Assembly (NCBI RefSeq): GCF_027922265.1 | Contig: NZ_BSFI01000007.1 | Span: 632,979 to 696,978, forward strand | Source of the DNA: Hansschlegelia plantiphila | GTDB lineage: Bacteria > Pseudomonadota > Alphaproteobacteria > Rhizobiales > Methylopilaceae | Direction of reading: 5' to 3' | DNA length: 64,000 nt | Shown: piece after piece, positions 17,572 through 28,419 of the stretch | How positions within the stretch are numbered: the first letter of the stretch is position 1 | Layout of the letters: each line of letters starts with the position of its first letter | Translations under genes and position numbers: made by a program | The notes under the pieces: generated by a model | The model's database searches: none | Told to the model about the DNA's origin: nothing | Seen by the model: the letters and a program-made list of their open reading frames with translations, nothing else

Positions 17572-18093
17572 ATGATCTGGATCGTGTTCGGGGCGCTCGC
17601 GCTGGCGACGATTCTCGCTGTCGGGCGCATCCTCGTGGACGCGGATCCCTCGCGTGCGCGCAAGCCCGCGCGAATCGTCAGCATGGCCTGCTGGGGCGTC
17701 GGCCTCGCGCTCACCTTCACCGGCAAGCCCCTTGTCGGGATGGCGCTGATGGGTCTCGGGGCGCTCGGGACGGGCGCGTTCGCGCGCCGGCCCGGACGAT
17801 CAGGGTTCGGAGAACGAGACCGTGACCGCCGGTCGTCCTTCGGGGGTTCGAACGGCGAGGCGCACGGCGACGCGCGGGGCCGGGGAGGGCGCGCCCCAGG
17901 CCGAGCGGGCGTAATGACCGAAGAGGAGGCGTATCAGATCCTTGGCCTGCAGCCGGGGGCGGGCCCGGAGGAGATCGCTCGTGCGCATCGGTCGCTGATG
18001 AAGAAAGTCCATCCCGACCAGGGGGGGACGACCGACCTCGCGGCGCGGGTCAACGCCGCGAAGGATGTTCTCTCGGAGCGGCGCCATCGCTGA
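17572..18093 (+). CDS. Membrane-anchored J-domain (DnaJ-like) protein
   Basis: 173-residue protein with one N-terminal membrane helix ('MIWIVFGALALATILAVGRI') and another hydrophobic stretch around residues 36-68. An Arg/Gly-rich linker follows, and a J domain closes the protein ('AYQILGLQPGAGPEEIARAHRSLMKKVHPDQGG', HPD at 147-149). The architecture is close to the Pam18/TIM14-like alphaproteobacterial proteins, which stimulate a DnaK-type ATPase at a membrane. ATG at 17572 is chosen because it opens the hydrophobic helix. It converges with the carboxypeptidase gene. Confidence 0.85.
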   Translation: MIWIVFGALALATILAVGRILVDADPSRARKPARIVSMACWGVGLALTFTGKPLVGMALMGLGALGTGAFARRPGRSGFGERDRDRRSSFGGSNGEAHGDARGRGGRAPGRAGVMTEEEAYQILGLQPGAGPEEIARAHRSLMKKVHPDQGGTTDLAARVNAAKDVLSERRHR

Positions 18094-18105
18094 GCCCTCC
18101 CTGTC

Positions 18106-19758
18106 TCAGTTCTTGATTGCGAAGCAGCTCACCGAGCTGCGCTTGAGCGCCTTGCAGGCCGCGTCCGCGGACCGCTCGTTCAGGCCGGCGAACCGGGCGC
18201 GATAATAAGTCCGGTCGCCGCGCATGTAGGTCTCGGTGAATGGCTCGGCGCCGCTCAGGACCCGGCCGCCCTTGGCCTTGGCGTTGGACAAGAGCGCCTG
18301 CGCGCCGGCGGCCTCCGTCGTGGCGCCGATCTGGATCAGCCAGCCTTTGCGGATGGGCGCGGTCTCGGCGGCGGGGGCCGGCCGAGGGGCCGCCTCGACG
18401 TCGCGGGAGGCCACGCGGACGGGGCGTTGCTGCGCCGCAGGCTCCGGCGACACGAGGTCGGCCTCGTCCTGCGCTTCGGAGGCGGCTGAGGACGGCACGC
18501 TGCCCGTCACGGTCGGCTGACGTCCGACGACCCATCGCATGGACTGCGGGGTGACGGCGCCTTCCTCCGGATCGGGGATCGAGGCGGCGACCACCGGCTC
18601 AGCGGCGGCGGACACGGCGCGGGGGGCGGCCTTCGGCGTCGCCCCGGACGTGGCGACGGCAGGCGCCGGCTGGGGCGCGGGGGTCGGCATCGGCGGAATC
18701 GGATCGAGCGACGCGACGCGCTCGGGCGTCTGCACGACCTGCGAGGAGAGCGGCGTCGGAACGCTCGCCATCACCGCGGGCCGCGTCATGCGGGCCGGAG
18801 CGCCGCGGTCGCCGTTCTCCGCCACCAGCGGCGCGGTGCGGGAGCCCGGCTGCGCGCGCGGAAGGTTCAGCGCGATCAGTTCGCGCATATGGGCGTCCCG
18901 AGACGGGCCGGTGCGCCCGCCCATGACGACGGCGACGATGCTGCGCCCCTGGCTCTTCACCGAGGTCAGAAGGTTGAAGCCGGAGGCGTTGGTGTAGCCG
19001 GTCTTGATGCCGTCCACGCCCTCGACGCGGCCGAGCAGCTTGTTGTGGTTCGGCATGGCGCGTCCGGCGTAGGTGAAGACGCGCGTCCCGAAATAGCCGT
19101 AGTAGCGCGGGAAGCGGTCCTGGATCGCGCGGCCGAGGGTGACGAGGTCGCGCGCCGAGGTGACGTGGTTCGGGTTCGGCAGGCCAGACGCGTTGCGATA
19201 GACCGTCTTATACATCCCGAGCGCGCGCGCCTTGCGCGTCATGCGCTCGGCGAAGGCGGGCTCCGAGCCTTCCAGGTTCTCGGCGAAGGCGCAGGCGACG
19301 TCATTCGCCGACTTGGTGACGACCGCCTTGATGCCGTCCTCGACGCTGATGGTCTGGCCGGGCCGCAGGCCGAGCTTCGAGGGGGCCTGCGCCGCGCAGT
19401 GGCTCGTCATGGTGATGCGGCTTTGGAGGCCGAGGCGCGAACGCTCGAGATCCTCGAAAACCAGATAGAGCGTCATGACTTTAGTGACGGACGCGGGAAA
19501 GCGCGTCTCGTCGGCGTTCTGCTCGAACAGGACGCGGCCGGTCTTGGCGTCCACGACGAGCGCCGAATAGTTCGGCGCGCCAGTGAAGGTGGAGGCGGGC
19601 ATAGGCCGAGCGACGTGCGAGGGCCGCTTCGGCGCCCGATGCTTCGAGCGCGCCTCGGCGCTGTCGATCGTCGCGAAGGTCGCGCCAGCCGCGACGCTCG
19701 CAATCGTAAGGCAGGACGCCAGACGCCCGCCCCAACTCGTCACGCAACCCATCATCAT
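18106..19758 (-). CDS. D-alanyl-D-alanine carboxypeptidase (S11 family) with C-terminal SPOR domain
   Basis: About 550-residue periplasmic penicillin-binding protein that trims the terminal D-Ala of peptidoglycan stem peptides. Active-site motifs are SxxK at S90-K93 ('PASVTKVMTL'), SxN at 150-152 ('KSANDVACAF') and KTG at 252-254 ('GIKTGYTNASGFNLL'). A Pro/Ala-rich linker (about 330-465) leads to a SPOR domain (about 470-548: 'GWLIQIGATTEAAGAQALL' to 'CKALKRSSVSCFAIKN'), which binds denuded glycan at the septum. ATG 19758 precedes the signal sequence; an upstream start at 19821 adds a basic tail. The family's second, beta-sheet domain is not obvious. Confidence 0.92.
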   Translation of the reverse strand: MMMGCVTSWGGRLASCLTIASVAAGATFATIDSAEARSKHRAPKRPSHVARPMPASTFTGAPNYSALVVDAKTGRVLFEQNADETRFPASVTKVMTLYLVFEDLERSRLGLQSRITMTSHCAAQAPSKLGLRPGQTISVEDGIKAVVTKSANDVACAFAENLEGSEPAFAERMTRKARALGMYKTVYRNASGLPNPNHVTSARDLVTLGRAIQDRFPRYYGYFGTRVFTYAGRAMPNHNKLLGRVEGVDGIKTGYTNASGFNLLTSVKSQGRSIVAVVMGGRTGPSRDAHMRELIALNLPRAQPGSRTAPLVAENGDRGAPARMTRPAVMASVPTPLSSQVVQTPERVASLDPIPPMPTPAPQPAPAVATSGATPKAAPRAVSAAAEPVVAASIPDPEEGAVTPQSMRWVVGRQPTVTGSVPSSAASEAQDEADLVSPEPAAQQRPVRVASRDVEAAPRPAPAAETAPIRKGWLIQIGATTEAAGAQALLSNAKAKGGRVLSGAEPFTETYMRGDRTYYRARFAGLNERSADAACKALKRSSVSCFAIKN

Positions 19759-19889
19759 ACCCGTATTCCCGTTCCGGCGACCGAACCGGCGCTCCCGGCG
19801 TATCCGGGACAGCGCAGTCAACGACTCTGACGAGACGCGGTTACGGAGCGGTTAAACGATCATCTGTTTGTGCGATGCAGAGCTCACGC

Positions 19890-19918
19890 TTGACATTATG
19901 TTGCACTGCACATATTTC
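19890..19918 (+). promoter_or_regulatory. Likely sigma-70 promoter of the phasin gene
   Basis: TTGACA at 19890-19895 and TATTTC at 19913-19918 are 17 bases apart, in an AT-rich island in otherwise GC-rich DNA. The spacer holds ATGTTGCACTGCACAT, a TGCA-centred near-palindrome resembling PhaR-type phasin operators. The operator assignment is inference. Confidence 0.5.
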
Positions 19919-19921
19919 GAT

Positions 19922-19974
19922 TTTCAGACGCATGACGCGTCTGAAAGCGTTCAGTCGCTGGCTGTAGACGCTTT
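19922..19974 (+). promoter_or_regulatory. Overlapping inverted repeats in the phasin leader
   Basis: A perfect 10-bp inverted repeat, TTTCAGACGC and GCGTCTGAAA (19922-19931 with 19937-19946, 5-base loop), overlaps a second one, AAAGCGT and ACGCTTT (19944-19950 with 19968-19974). The arms share three bases, so the full hairpins compete. They lie between the probable promoter and the start codon at 20030. Confidence 0.55.
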
Positions 19975-20029
19975 CGCCTAGGGGCAAAAAGCGCATTCCG
20001 CGAAGCTAACCACGCTAGAGGAAACAGAC

Positions 20030-20362
20030 ATGCCGGTGAATACGTTTGACGACGCTCAGAAGTTCGGTCGCGAGAACATGGACCTAACCCTCAAGAGCTT
20101 GGGCTCGGTGAGCAAGGGCTTGCAGGCGATCGCAGTCGAAGTGGCCGATTATTCGAAGAAGGCTTTCGAAGACAATTCGGCGCTGTTCGAGAAGATCGTC
20201 GGCGCGAAGAGCGTGGACAAGGCGATCGAAGTCCAGTCGCAGTTCGTGAAGTCGGCTTACGAAACCTATCTCGCTCGCATGACGAAAATCGGCGAGCTCT
20301 ACGCCGACATGGCCAAAGAGAGCTACAAGCCGATCGAGAGCGCTTTCGCCAAGGCGAAGTGA
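20030..20362 (+). CDS. Phasin family protein
   Basis: 110-residue, mainly helical protein of the phasin 2-like family, which coats polyhydroxyalkanoate granules. Typical are 'KFGRENMDLTLKSLGSVSKGLQAIAVEVADYSKKAFED' and 'KSVDKAIEVQSQFVKSAYETYLARMTKIGELYADMAKESYKPIESAFAKAK'. These amphipathic helices lack Cys and Trp. ATG 20030 follows a GAGGAAAC ribosome site. It has its own promoter-like region and terminator and is monocistronic. It implies PHA storage, though no PHA synthase gene is in the window. Confidence 0.92.
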   Translation: MPVNTFDDAQKFGRENMDLTLKSLGSVSKGLQAIAVEVADYSKKAFEDNSALFEKIVGAKSVDKAIEVQSQFVKSAYETYLARMTKIGELYADMAKESYKPIESAFAKAK

Positions 20363-20406
20363 CGCTGGACGGAACGCCGCCGTCCGACGACGGCGACTGA
20401 AACGAC

Positions 20407-20435
20407 AAGCCCGGCTTCGAGCCGGGCTTTTTTTT
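20407..20435 (+). terminator. Rho-independent terminator of the phasin gene
   Basis: The 10-bp stem AAGCCCGGCT/AGCCGGGCTT with a TCG loop is followed by a run of seven T. It sits 45 bases after the phasin stop. Confidence 0.95.
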
Positions 20436-20667
20436 GTCCAGCGGCGTGCATACTTGGGTGATGCGAACGGCCTTTCCCCGGTCTGGCGCGTTCGAAAAAC
20501 CGGGGCTAGGATCGACAGGTGATTTGGTGCGGCGCCGCGGAAGGCTCGCCACGTATAGACGGTGCGACGACGAGACGGCTGGAATGAGGGAGGCTAGGAC
20601 CACGACTCCGAAACGTAATCTGCGCCGCCCGACGGGTCGGCGCAGCGTGGTCGCGCTCAGGGCCGGC

Positions 20668-21003
20668 ATGAACGTCGCAGGTCCGCCGCGGCGTGTCGAA
20701 GACGCAGCGCCCGGCACGGTCGTGGTCACCAAGACGCGGACCAAGGTTAAGCGGCCGAGTCTGTACAGGGTGCTGATACTGAACGACGACTACACCCCAA
20801 TGGAGTTCGTCGTGCATGTTCTGGAGCAGTTCTTTTCGAAAGACCGTGAAGCCGCGACGCGCATCATGCTGCACGTCCATAATCACGGCGCCGGGGAGTG
20901 CGGCGTCTACACGTATGAGGTCGCTGAAACCAAGGTGACGCAGGTGATGGATTTTGCTCGCAAGCACCAGCACCCCTTGCAATGCGTCATGGAGAAGAAG
21001 TGA
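20668..21003 (+). CDS. clpS: ATP-dependent Clp protease adaptor ClpS
   Basis: 111-residue adaptor that delivers N-degron substrates to ClpAP. The ClpS core is clear: '[31 protein letters not shown]' (with the Asn-Asp-Asp substrate pocket), '[31 protein letters not shown]' and '[11 protein letters not shown]'. Start is uncertain: ATG 20668 gives the usual length with a short flexible tail, while ATG 20584 would add 28 basic residues. It is followed by clpA at 10 bases. Confidence 0.93.
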   Translation: MNVAGPPRRVEDAAPGTVVVTKTRTKVKRPSLYRVLILNDDYTPMEFVVHVLEQFFSKDREAATRIMLHVHNHGAGECGVYTYEVAETKVTQVMDFARKHQHPLQCVMEKK

Positions 21004-21005
21004 GG
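21002..21005 (+). promoter_or_regulatory. Ribosome binding site that sets the clpA TTG start
   Basis: GAGG at 21002-21005 overlaps the clpS stop codon TGA (21001-21003) and stands 8 bases before the TTG at 21014. No in-frame ATG lies near the conserved N-terminus, so this site defines the start of clpA. Confidence 0.75.
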
Positions 21006-21013
21006 TAATCCAA

Positions 21014-23440
<2,427 letters not shown>

Positions 23441-23442
23441 AT

Positions 23443-24237
23443 ATGCGGTCTGCCCCCGAAGCCGGCGCCGCCGGCTCTTCGGGGGCCGAGGCGTTTTCCC
23501 CTGAAGAGCCGCCTGCGGACGAGTCGAGCGCCTCGTCCTGGTTCTGGCGGGGCGCGCGGGCCTCCCTCAGCACCCCGGGCTTCGTGCTGTTCGGAAGCTT
23601 CACCGGCTTCGGCGCGATGACGCATGACTTCGGCTGGCCTGTCTGGGCCGCCGCGCTCTCGACGCTGTTGATCTGGGCCGCGCCCGGCCAGTTGGTGCTG
23701 GCGGGCGCGCTCGCGAGCGGCGCCGGAATCGCGGCCTCCTCGCTCGCCGTGACGATTTCGGCCGTGCGGCTGCTGCCGATGGTCGTCGCCATCCTGCCCG
23801 TCCTGCGGACGCCCGAGACCCGCTTCGGGACCAGGCTGCTGGCCGCCCACTATGTCGCGGTCACGGCATGGTTCGAAGGCACGCGGCGGACACAAGCCAT
23901 GCCGCGCACGGCGCGGATGCCGTATTTTCTGGGTCTCGCCAACGGGCTGGTCGCGGGCAGCACCATCGCGACCGTCGCGGGCCACGCCGCCGCCGCCAAC
24001 TTGCCCGCGCCGCTGTCGATCGGGCTGCTGGGGCTGACGCCCGTCTACTTCCTGCTGTCGCTCGAGCGCGGAGCGGGCGGCATAGGGGAGCGGGTCGCGA
24101 TCGTGCTGGGCCTCGTCATGGCGCCGGTCGTCTCGCAGATGTCGGCTAGCTTCGACCTATTGCTCACCGGCGGAATCGGCGGAACCGCGGCGTTCCTCGT
24201 CGACCGAGCCATCCGCCGCCGCCAGGCGGCGTCGTGA
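23443..24237 (+). CDS. azlC: AzlC family branched-chain amino acid exporter subunit
   Basis: 264-residue membrane protein with about seven helices. AzlC with AzlD forms a branched-chain amino acid efflux system. Typical are 'GFVLFGSFTGFGAMTHDFGWPVWAAALSTLLIWAAPGQLVLAGAL', 'RLLPMVVAILPVLRT' and the later 'YFLGLANGLVAGSTIATVAGH'. The N-terminal 30 residues are hydrophilic and may be non-conserved. ATG 23443 is only two bases after the clpA stop and the 3' end overlaps azlD, so the unit reads with clpSA. Confidence 0.88.
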   Translation: MRSAPEAGAAGSSGAEAFSPEEPPADESSASSWFWRGARASLSTPGFVLFGSFTGFGAMTHDFGWPVWAAALSTLLIWAAPGQLVLAGALASGAGIAASSLAVTISAVRLLPMVVAILPVLRTPETRFGTRLLAAHYVAVTAWFEGTRRTQAMPRTARMPYFLGLANGLVAGSTIATVAGHAAAANLPAPLSIGLLGLTPVYFLLSLERGAGGIGERVAIVLGLVMAPVVSQMSASFDLLLTGGIGGTAAFLVDRAIRRRQAAS

Positions 24238-24575
24238 ATCAGCACGACGCGTGGTTCATGCTGCTCGCGGTGCTCGCGGCGTTCGCCGCGAATGAGGTGT
24301 GGCGGGTGCTCGGCGCCGTGCTGTCGGCGCGGCTGGATGAGAACAGCGCCCTGTTCTCATGGGTCAAGATGGTCGCCACCGCCCTGGTCGCGGGCCTTGT
24401 CGCGAAACTCGTGCTGTCGCCCACCGGCGGCTTCGCGCTCGCGCCGCTCTGGCTCAGGCTGGGGTCGGTCGGCGTCGGGGTTGCGGTCTACGCCGCCGGG
24501 CGCCGCTCTCTGGCGCTCGGCGTCGGCGCGGCCGAAGTCGTGCTCATCGCCGGGATGGTGATGCTGGGGAGGTGA
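24234..24575 (+). CDS. azlD: AzlD family protein (branched-chain amino acid exporter partner)
   Basis: 113-residue membrane protein with four helices, starting at a GTG that overlaps the azlC stop as GTGA (24234-24237). The AzlD pattern 'WFMLLAVLAAFAANEVWRVLGAVLSARLDENSALFSWVKMVATALVAGLVAKLVL' is present. It is the obligate partner of AzlC in known exporters, and the four-base overlap suggests balanced synthesis. Confidence 0.88.
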   Translation: MNQHDAWFMLLAVLAAFAANEVWRVLGAVLSARLDENSALFSWVKMVATALVAGLVAKLVLSPTGGFALAPLWLRLGSVGVGVAVYAAGRRSLALGVGAAEVVLIAGMVMLGR

Positions 24576-24600
24576 GGCCTCCTGGCCAGACGGGTGAGCG

Positions 24601-25026
24601 TCACTCCGCCAGAGCGGCTCGGATCTTCTCGGCGTGGGCGGCAAGCACTTCCTGCGTCTCCATCTGGCCGGTGTGCGGCCTGAGCGGCACGTCCGTCCAG
24701 CGCGGCAGCAGATGGACGTGGGTGTGGAACACGACCTGCCCGCCGGCGGATTCGTTGAACTGCTGGATGGTCATGCCCTCGGCGCCCAGGCCGGCCTTGA
24801 CCGCGCGCGCCACTTTCTGAACCGCGACGAACAGCGGGCCAAGATCGGCGAGCTCCATCTCCAGCAGGTTCCGCGACGGCGCCTTCGGAATCACCAGCAC
24901 GTGGCCGTCGGCGCGCGGCATCACGTCCATGAAGGCGAGCGCGGCGTCGTCCTCGTAGACCGTGTGGGCGGGCAGGTCGCCCCTGAGGATCTTGGCGAAG
25001 ATGTTGTCGCTCTCGTAATCAGCCAT
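24601..25026 (-). CDS. HIT family protein (Hint branch nucleotide hydrolase)
   Basis: 141-residue member of the histidine triad superfamily that hydrolyses nucleoside phosphoramidates or related nucleotides. The active-site triad is 'GGQVVFHTHVHLLPRW' with His101, His103 and His105. The N-terminus reads 'MADYESDNIFAKILRGDLPAHTVYEDDAALAFMDVMPRADGHVLVIPKAP'. ATG 25026 opens the conserved sequence; the longer frame to 25092 is not conserved. It lies 62 bases downstream of the DUF482 gene on the same strand. Confidence 0.94.
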   Translation of the reverse strand: MADYESDNIFAKILRGDLPAHTVYEDDAALAFMDVMPRADGHVLVIPKAPSRNLLEMELADLGPLFVAVQKVARAVKAGLGAEGMTIQQFNESAGGQVVFHTHVHLLPRWTDVPLRPHTGQMETQEVLAAHAEKIRAALAE

Positions 25027-25088
25027 CGCGATGCGGCTCCGTTCGTCGTGTTCGGCGGCGCCAGCTCTCGCGGAGCGGACGGCGGCGG

Positions 25089-26288
25089 TCAAGCGTCGTC
25101 TTCGACGCCTCGCCCGTCCCCGCGGCGGAAAGGCGTCAGGGCCTCGAGGTCGTCATTGGCGAGCGCGACATAGGCGCGCTCGCGCTTGAGGTAATCGGCG
25201 ACCGCCCGGTTCAATGCGGGATCGGCGAAGGCGTGGGCCGAATAGGTCGTGACCGGCCGGTAGCCGCGAGCGAGCTTGTGCTCGCCCTGCGCGCCCGCTT
25301 CGACGCGGGCCAGGCCGCGCGTGATCGCCGCGTCGATCGCCTGATGGTAGCAGACCTCGAAATGCAGGAAGGGCCGCTCCTCGATGGCGCCCCAATAGCG
25401 ACCGTAGAGCGCGTCGCCGCCGATGAAGTTGAGCGCGCCCGCGATCGGTCTGCCTCCGTGGTCCGCCATCACCAGCAGGATTCGCTCGGGCATCGCCTCG
25501 CCGACCAGGCTGAAGAAGCGGCGGTTGAGATAGGGCCGGCCCCATTTGCGAGAGCCCGTGTCCATGTAGAACTCGAAGAACGCGTCCCAGTCCGCCTCGC
25601 GGAGGTCTGAGCCTGTGACATGGCGGATCGTGACCCCATCCGCCACGGCCTCGCGCCGCTCGCGCTTCAACTGCTTGCGCTTGCGGGAGGCGAGGTCGGC
25701 GAGGAAGTCCTCGTAAGCGCCGTAGCCCTCATTGCTCCAGTGGAACTGCCGGTCGGTCCGCGCCAGAAAGCCCTGCCGCGTCAGCAGGGCCTGCTCGGCC
25801 TCGGTCGCGAAGGTGACGTGCGCCGACGAAACGCCGGTCTGCCGCATGACGGCGAGCAGGGCGGCGGCCAGGCCCCCTTGAGCCGTCTCGCGGTCCTGCT
25901 CGGGCGCGGCCAGAAGCCTCGGGCCGGTCGCAGGCGTGAAGGGCGCCGCGACCTGCAGCTTCGGATAATAGTCGCCGCCGGCGCGTTCATAGGCTTCGGC
26001 GAAACCATGGTCGAAGACATACTCGCCCTGGCTGTGGCTCTTGAGGTAGCACGGCGCCACGCCGGCGACCGCCCCGTCCTCGTCCTCCAGCACGATATGT
26101 CTCGGTCCCCAGCCCAGGCGCGGCGAGACCGAGCCGGACTTTTCCAGCGCGTTGAGGAAGCGCCAGTCGATGAAGGGGTTGTAGCGCGCAAGACCGCCGT
26201 CCGAGAGCGCGCAGGCGTTCCAGACATCGCGCTCGATGTCGTCGATCCGCTCGACGACGCGGGCGGTGAAGGATTTCTGAGCGTGCAT
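25089..26288 (-). CDS. GNAT/FemAB-fold acyltransferase-like protein (DUF482, peptidogalycan family)
   Basis: About 399-residue protein of the DUF482 family, often labelled 'peptidogalycan biosynthesis' but uncharacterised. It consists of tandem acetyltransferase-fold halves. Hallmarks are 'NPFIDWRFLNALEKSGSVSPRLGWGPRHIVL', 'YVFDHGFAEAYERAGGDYYPKLQVAAPFTPATGPRLL', 'ASRKRKQLKRERREA', 'RPYLNRRFF' and 'YGRYWGAIEERPFLHFEVCYHQAIDAAI'. Two in-frame starts (26324 and ATG 26288) are possible; 26288 is preferred for family length. Its relation to the downstream HIT gene is conserved position only. Confidence 0.82.
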   Translation of the reverse strand: MHAQKSFTARVVERIDDIERDVWNACALSDGGLARYNPFIDWRFLNALEKSGSVSPRLGWGPRHIVLEDEDGAVAGVAPCYLKSHSQGEYVFDHGFAEAYERAGGDYYPKLQVAAPFTPATGPRLLAAPEQDRETAQGGLAAALLAVMRQTGVSSAHVTFATEAEQALLTRQGFLARTDRQFHWSNEGYGAYEDFLADLASRKRKQLKRERREAVADGVTIRHVTGSDLREADWDAFFEFYMDTGSRKWGRPYLNRRFFSLVGEAMPERILLVMADHGGRPIAGALNFIGGDALYGRYWGAIEERPFLHFEVCYHQAIDAAITRGLARVEAGAQGEHKLARGYRPVTTYSAHAFADPALNRAVADYLKRERAYVALANDDLEALTPFRRGDGRGVEDDA

Positions 26289-26503
26289 CCGGGTTTCAGG
26301 CGTGTCGCGTCGCGGAAGGATCATCCGAAACTAGGCTCCGGCGCCCGACGATCCAGACGCCCGGGGGTGCGGCGAACGGCCAAGGTCACGGACCTTTATC
26401 CGGAGCGCCACGTTTGATCTTATGCGGCCCGGCCCGAGGGCCCAATGCGATCGACCGGCGCACCCACGCCGCGACGGCCGACGAGGTGGAGGATAAGCGA
26501 CGC

Positions 26504-27034
26504 ATGAAAATTCAACTTCTCTCGGCAGCCGCTGCGCTGATCGCGCTGACGGGCGTCGCCGACGCGCACGGGCCGACGCGGCAGAAGACGCAGCAACAGG
26601 TCGAGATCAACGCGACGCCGGACAAGGTCTGGAAGGTGGTCGGAAACTTTCAGGACGCAAGCTGGATCCCGATCGTCGAAAAGACCGAAGGGTCGGGCGG
26701 CAACGACAAGGACGCCACCCGCAAGCTGACGCTGAAGGGCGGCGCCACCGTCGAGGAGGTGCTCGACACCTACGACGCGTCGGGCTTCACCTACCACTAC
26801 CGGATCACGAACGTCGACGTGAAGGTCCTGCCCGTCACCAATTACTCCTCCAAGATCACCGTGAAGGCCGACGGCGACAAGTCGACCGTGACGTGGTGGG
26901 GCGCCTTCTACCGCGGCTATCCGAACAACGATCCGCCGGCCGAGCTCAGCGATGAGGCCGCGATCAAGGCCGTCAACGACCTCTACAAGGCCGGCCTGGG
27001 GAACCTGAAGGACAAGGTCGAGAAGGGGAGCTGA
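26504..27034 (+). CDS. mxaD: MxaD-like periplasmic SRPBCC protein
   Basis: 176-residue exported START-fold protein with a signal peptide ending 'TGVADAHG' and mature N-terminus 'GPTRQKTQQQVEINATPDKVWKVVGNFQDASW'. The later 'YHYRITNVDVKVLPVTNYSSKITV' and 'WWGAFYRGYPNNDPPAELSDEAA' fit the MxaD group. In Methylobacterium MxaD helps methanol dehydrogenase pass electrons to its cytochrome. ATG 26504 follows GGTGGAGG. It is followed by a YVTN beta-propeller gene after 7 bases. No methanol dehydrogenase gene is in the window, so the role is inferred from the family. Confidence 0.75.
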   Translation: MKIQLLSAAAALIALTGVADAHGPTRQKTQQQVEINATPDKVWKVVGNFQDASWIPIVEKTEGSGGNDKDATRKLTLKGGATVEEVLDTYDASGFTYHYRITNVDVKVLPVTNYSSKITVKADGDKSTVTWWGAFYRGYPNNDPPAELSDEAAIKAVNDLYKAGLGNLKDKVEKGS

Positions 27035-27041
27035 CGCACCC

Positions 27042-27980
27042 GTGCGCAGCGTCCTCGCAGCGCTTTGCCTCGTCGCCGCAGGGTCAGCCTGCGCCGACGA
27101 GGCGTTCATCACCAACCAGAGCGGCGACGACCTGACCGTGCTCGACCTCGCGACCGGTAAGGCGGTCGCGACGATTCCGATCGGGGGCAAGCCCGCTGGG
27201 ATCGCGGTCTCGGCAGACGGCGCGCGCGCCTATGTGACCAGCCCCGAGGGCAAGAGCCTCGCGATCCTCGACGCCGCGGCCGGCAAAGTCCTGTCGCGCA
27301 TTCCGCTCGAGGGCGGGCCGCTCGGCGTCGCGGTGCATCCCTCCGGCGCGCCGGTCTATGTCGCGGACTGGTATGGCGAGCGGATCTTCGCGATCGATCC
27401 CGCAAAGGGGGCGGTGACCGCTGAGATCGCCGTCGGCAAGTCGCCCTCCGGTCTTGCGCTGACGCCTGACGGTAAGACTCTGCTCTCGGCGGACCGTGAA
27501 TCGGATGAGATTTCGATCGTCGACGTCGCCACGAACGAACGGGTGGCGACGGTCGCCGTCGGGAAGCATCCTTTCGGCGTGACGATCGACGCGAAGGGCG
27601 AGCGCGCCTACACGGCGAACGTTGAGTCGAACGACGTGTCCGTCATCGACATCGCGGCCAGAAAGGTCATAGCGACCGTCAAGGTCGGGGAGCGGCCCTA
27701 TGTGGTCGGTCTCGCGGCCGGGCGCGCGTTCGTCTCCGATCAATACGCCGCGCAGATTTCCGTCTTCGACGTCGCCACGCTGGCGACGGTCGGCGAGATC
27801 GCGGTCGGCGATTATCCGGAAGGCGTTCAGGCTTCGCGCGACGGCAAGCGCGTCTACGTCGTCAACTGGTCGTCGAATACGGTGTCGGAGATCGACGCGA
27901 CGACGCTGAAGGTCGTGCGCGAAATGGAGGTCGGAGACGGCCCGCGCTCGTTCGGCCTGTTCATCCGGCCGACGCCATGA
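27042..27980 (+). CDS. Periplasmic YVTN/YncE-family beta-propeller protein
   Basis: 312-residue secreted protein with a GTG start at 27042 and a signal peptide ('MRSVLAALCLVAAGSACADEAF'). It contains about seven repeats of the type 'SPSGLALTPDGKTLLSADRESDEISIVDVATNERVATVAVG', typical of seven-bladed YVTN/YncE propellers. Similar proteins occur beside lanthanide- or calcium-dependent PQQ alcohol dehydrogenases. It forms a two-gene unit with the upstream MxaD-like gene. The last 20 bases overlap the convergent receiver gene. Confidence 0.82.
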   Translation: MRSVLAALCLVAAGSACADEAFITNQSGDDLTVLDLATGKAVATIPIGGKPAGIAVSADGARAYVTSPEGKSLAILDAAAGKVLSRIPLEGGPLGVAVHPSGAPVYVADWYGERIFAIDPAKGAVTAEIAVGKSPSGLALTPDGKTLLSADRESDEISIVDVATNERVATVAVGKHPFGVTIDAKGERAYTANVESNDVSVIDIAARKVIATVKVGERPYVVGLAAGRAFVSDQYAAQISVFDVATLATVGEIAVGDYPEGVQASRDGKRVYVVNWSSNTVSEIDATTLKVVREMEVGDGPRSFGLFIRPTP

Positions 27981-28353
27981 CGGAGCCGAGGCTTCGCCCT
28001 AGATCGCGAACCTGTTTTGCGAGCGTCATCGGGTCGAACGGCTTGGAGATCACCGCGACCACCCCGAGCGTCCTGAACCGTTCGGCTTCACGAGACTGGG
28101 TTTGCGCGGTGATGAAAACGACCGGGACGGCGGCCGAGGCCGGCTGGGCGCGGAGCAGCCCCAATGTAGCCGGCCCGTCGAGATCAGGCATCATGACGTC
28201 GAGCAGAATGATATCTGGCTTGAACGACTGGGCTTTCAGCACGGCTTCCGCGCCCGACGCGGCGGTCTCGACCACGGCGTCGCCGTCGAGTTCAAGAGAC
28301 AGCCGGGCGACCTCTCGGATGTCCGGCTCGTCGTCGACGTATAGTACGCGCAT
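27961..28353 (-). CDS. Single-domain CheY-like response regulator
   Basis: 130-residue receiver domain without an output domain. Phosphorylation residues are intact: acidic pocket 'YVDDEPD' (Asp7, Asp8), acceptor Asp52 in 'DIILLDVMMPDLDGPATL', Thr82 in 'VVFITAQ' and Lys104 in 'VISKPFDP'. ATG 28353 opens the conserved strand; the ORF to 28410 adds unrelated residues. It overlaps the beta-propeller gene tail-to-tail by 20 bases. Its kinase and target are unknown; such orphan receivers often act in phosphorelays. Confidence 0.9.
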   Translation of the reverse strand: MRVLYVDDEPDIREVARLSLELDGDAVVETAASGAEAVLKAQSFKPDIILLDVMMPDLDGPATLGLLRAQPASAAVPVVFITAQTQSREAERFRTLGVVAVISKPFDPMTLAKQVRDLGRSLGSVMASAG

Positions 28354-28419
28354 TACCGACTCCTGCTCGTCAGCAACGAGGAGGAAGCGGCGCTGCGACG
28401 CGCGTTGCAAGTCCGATGA

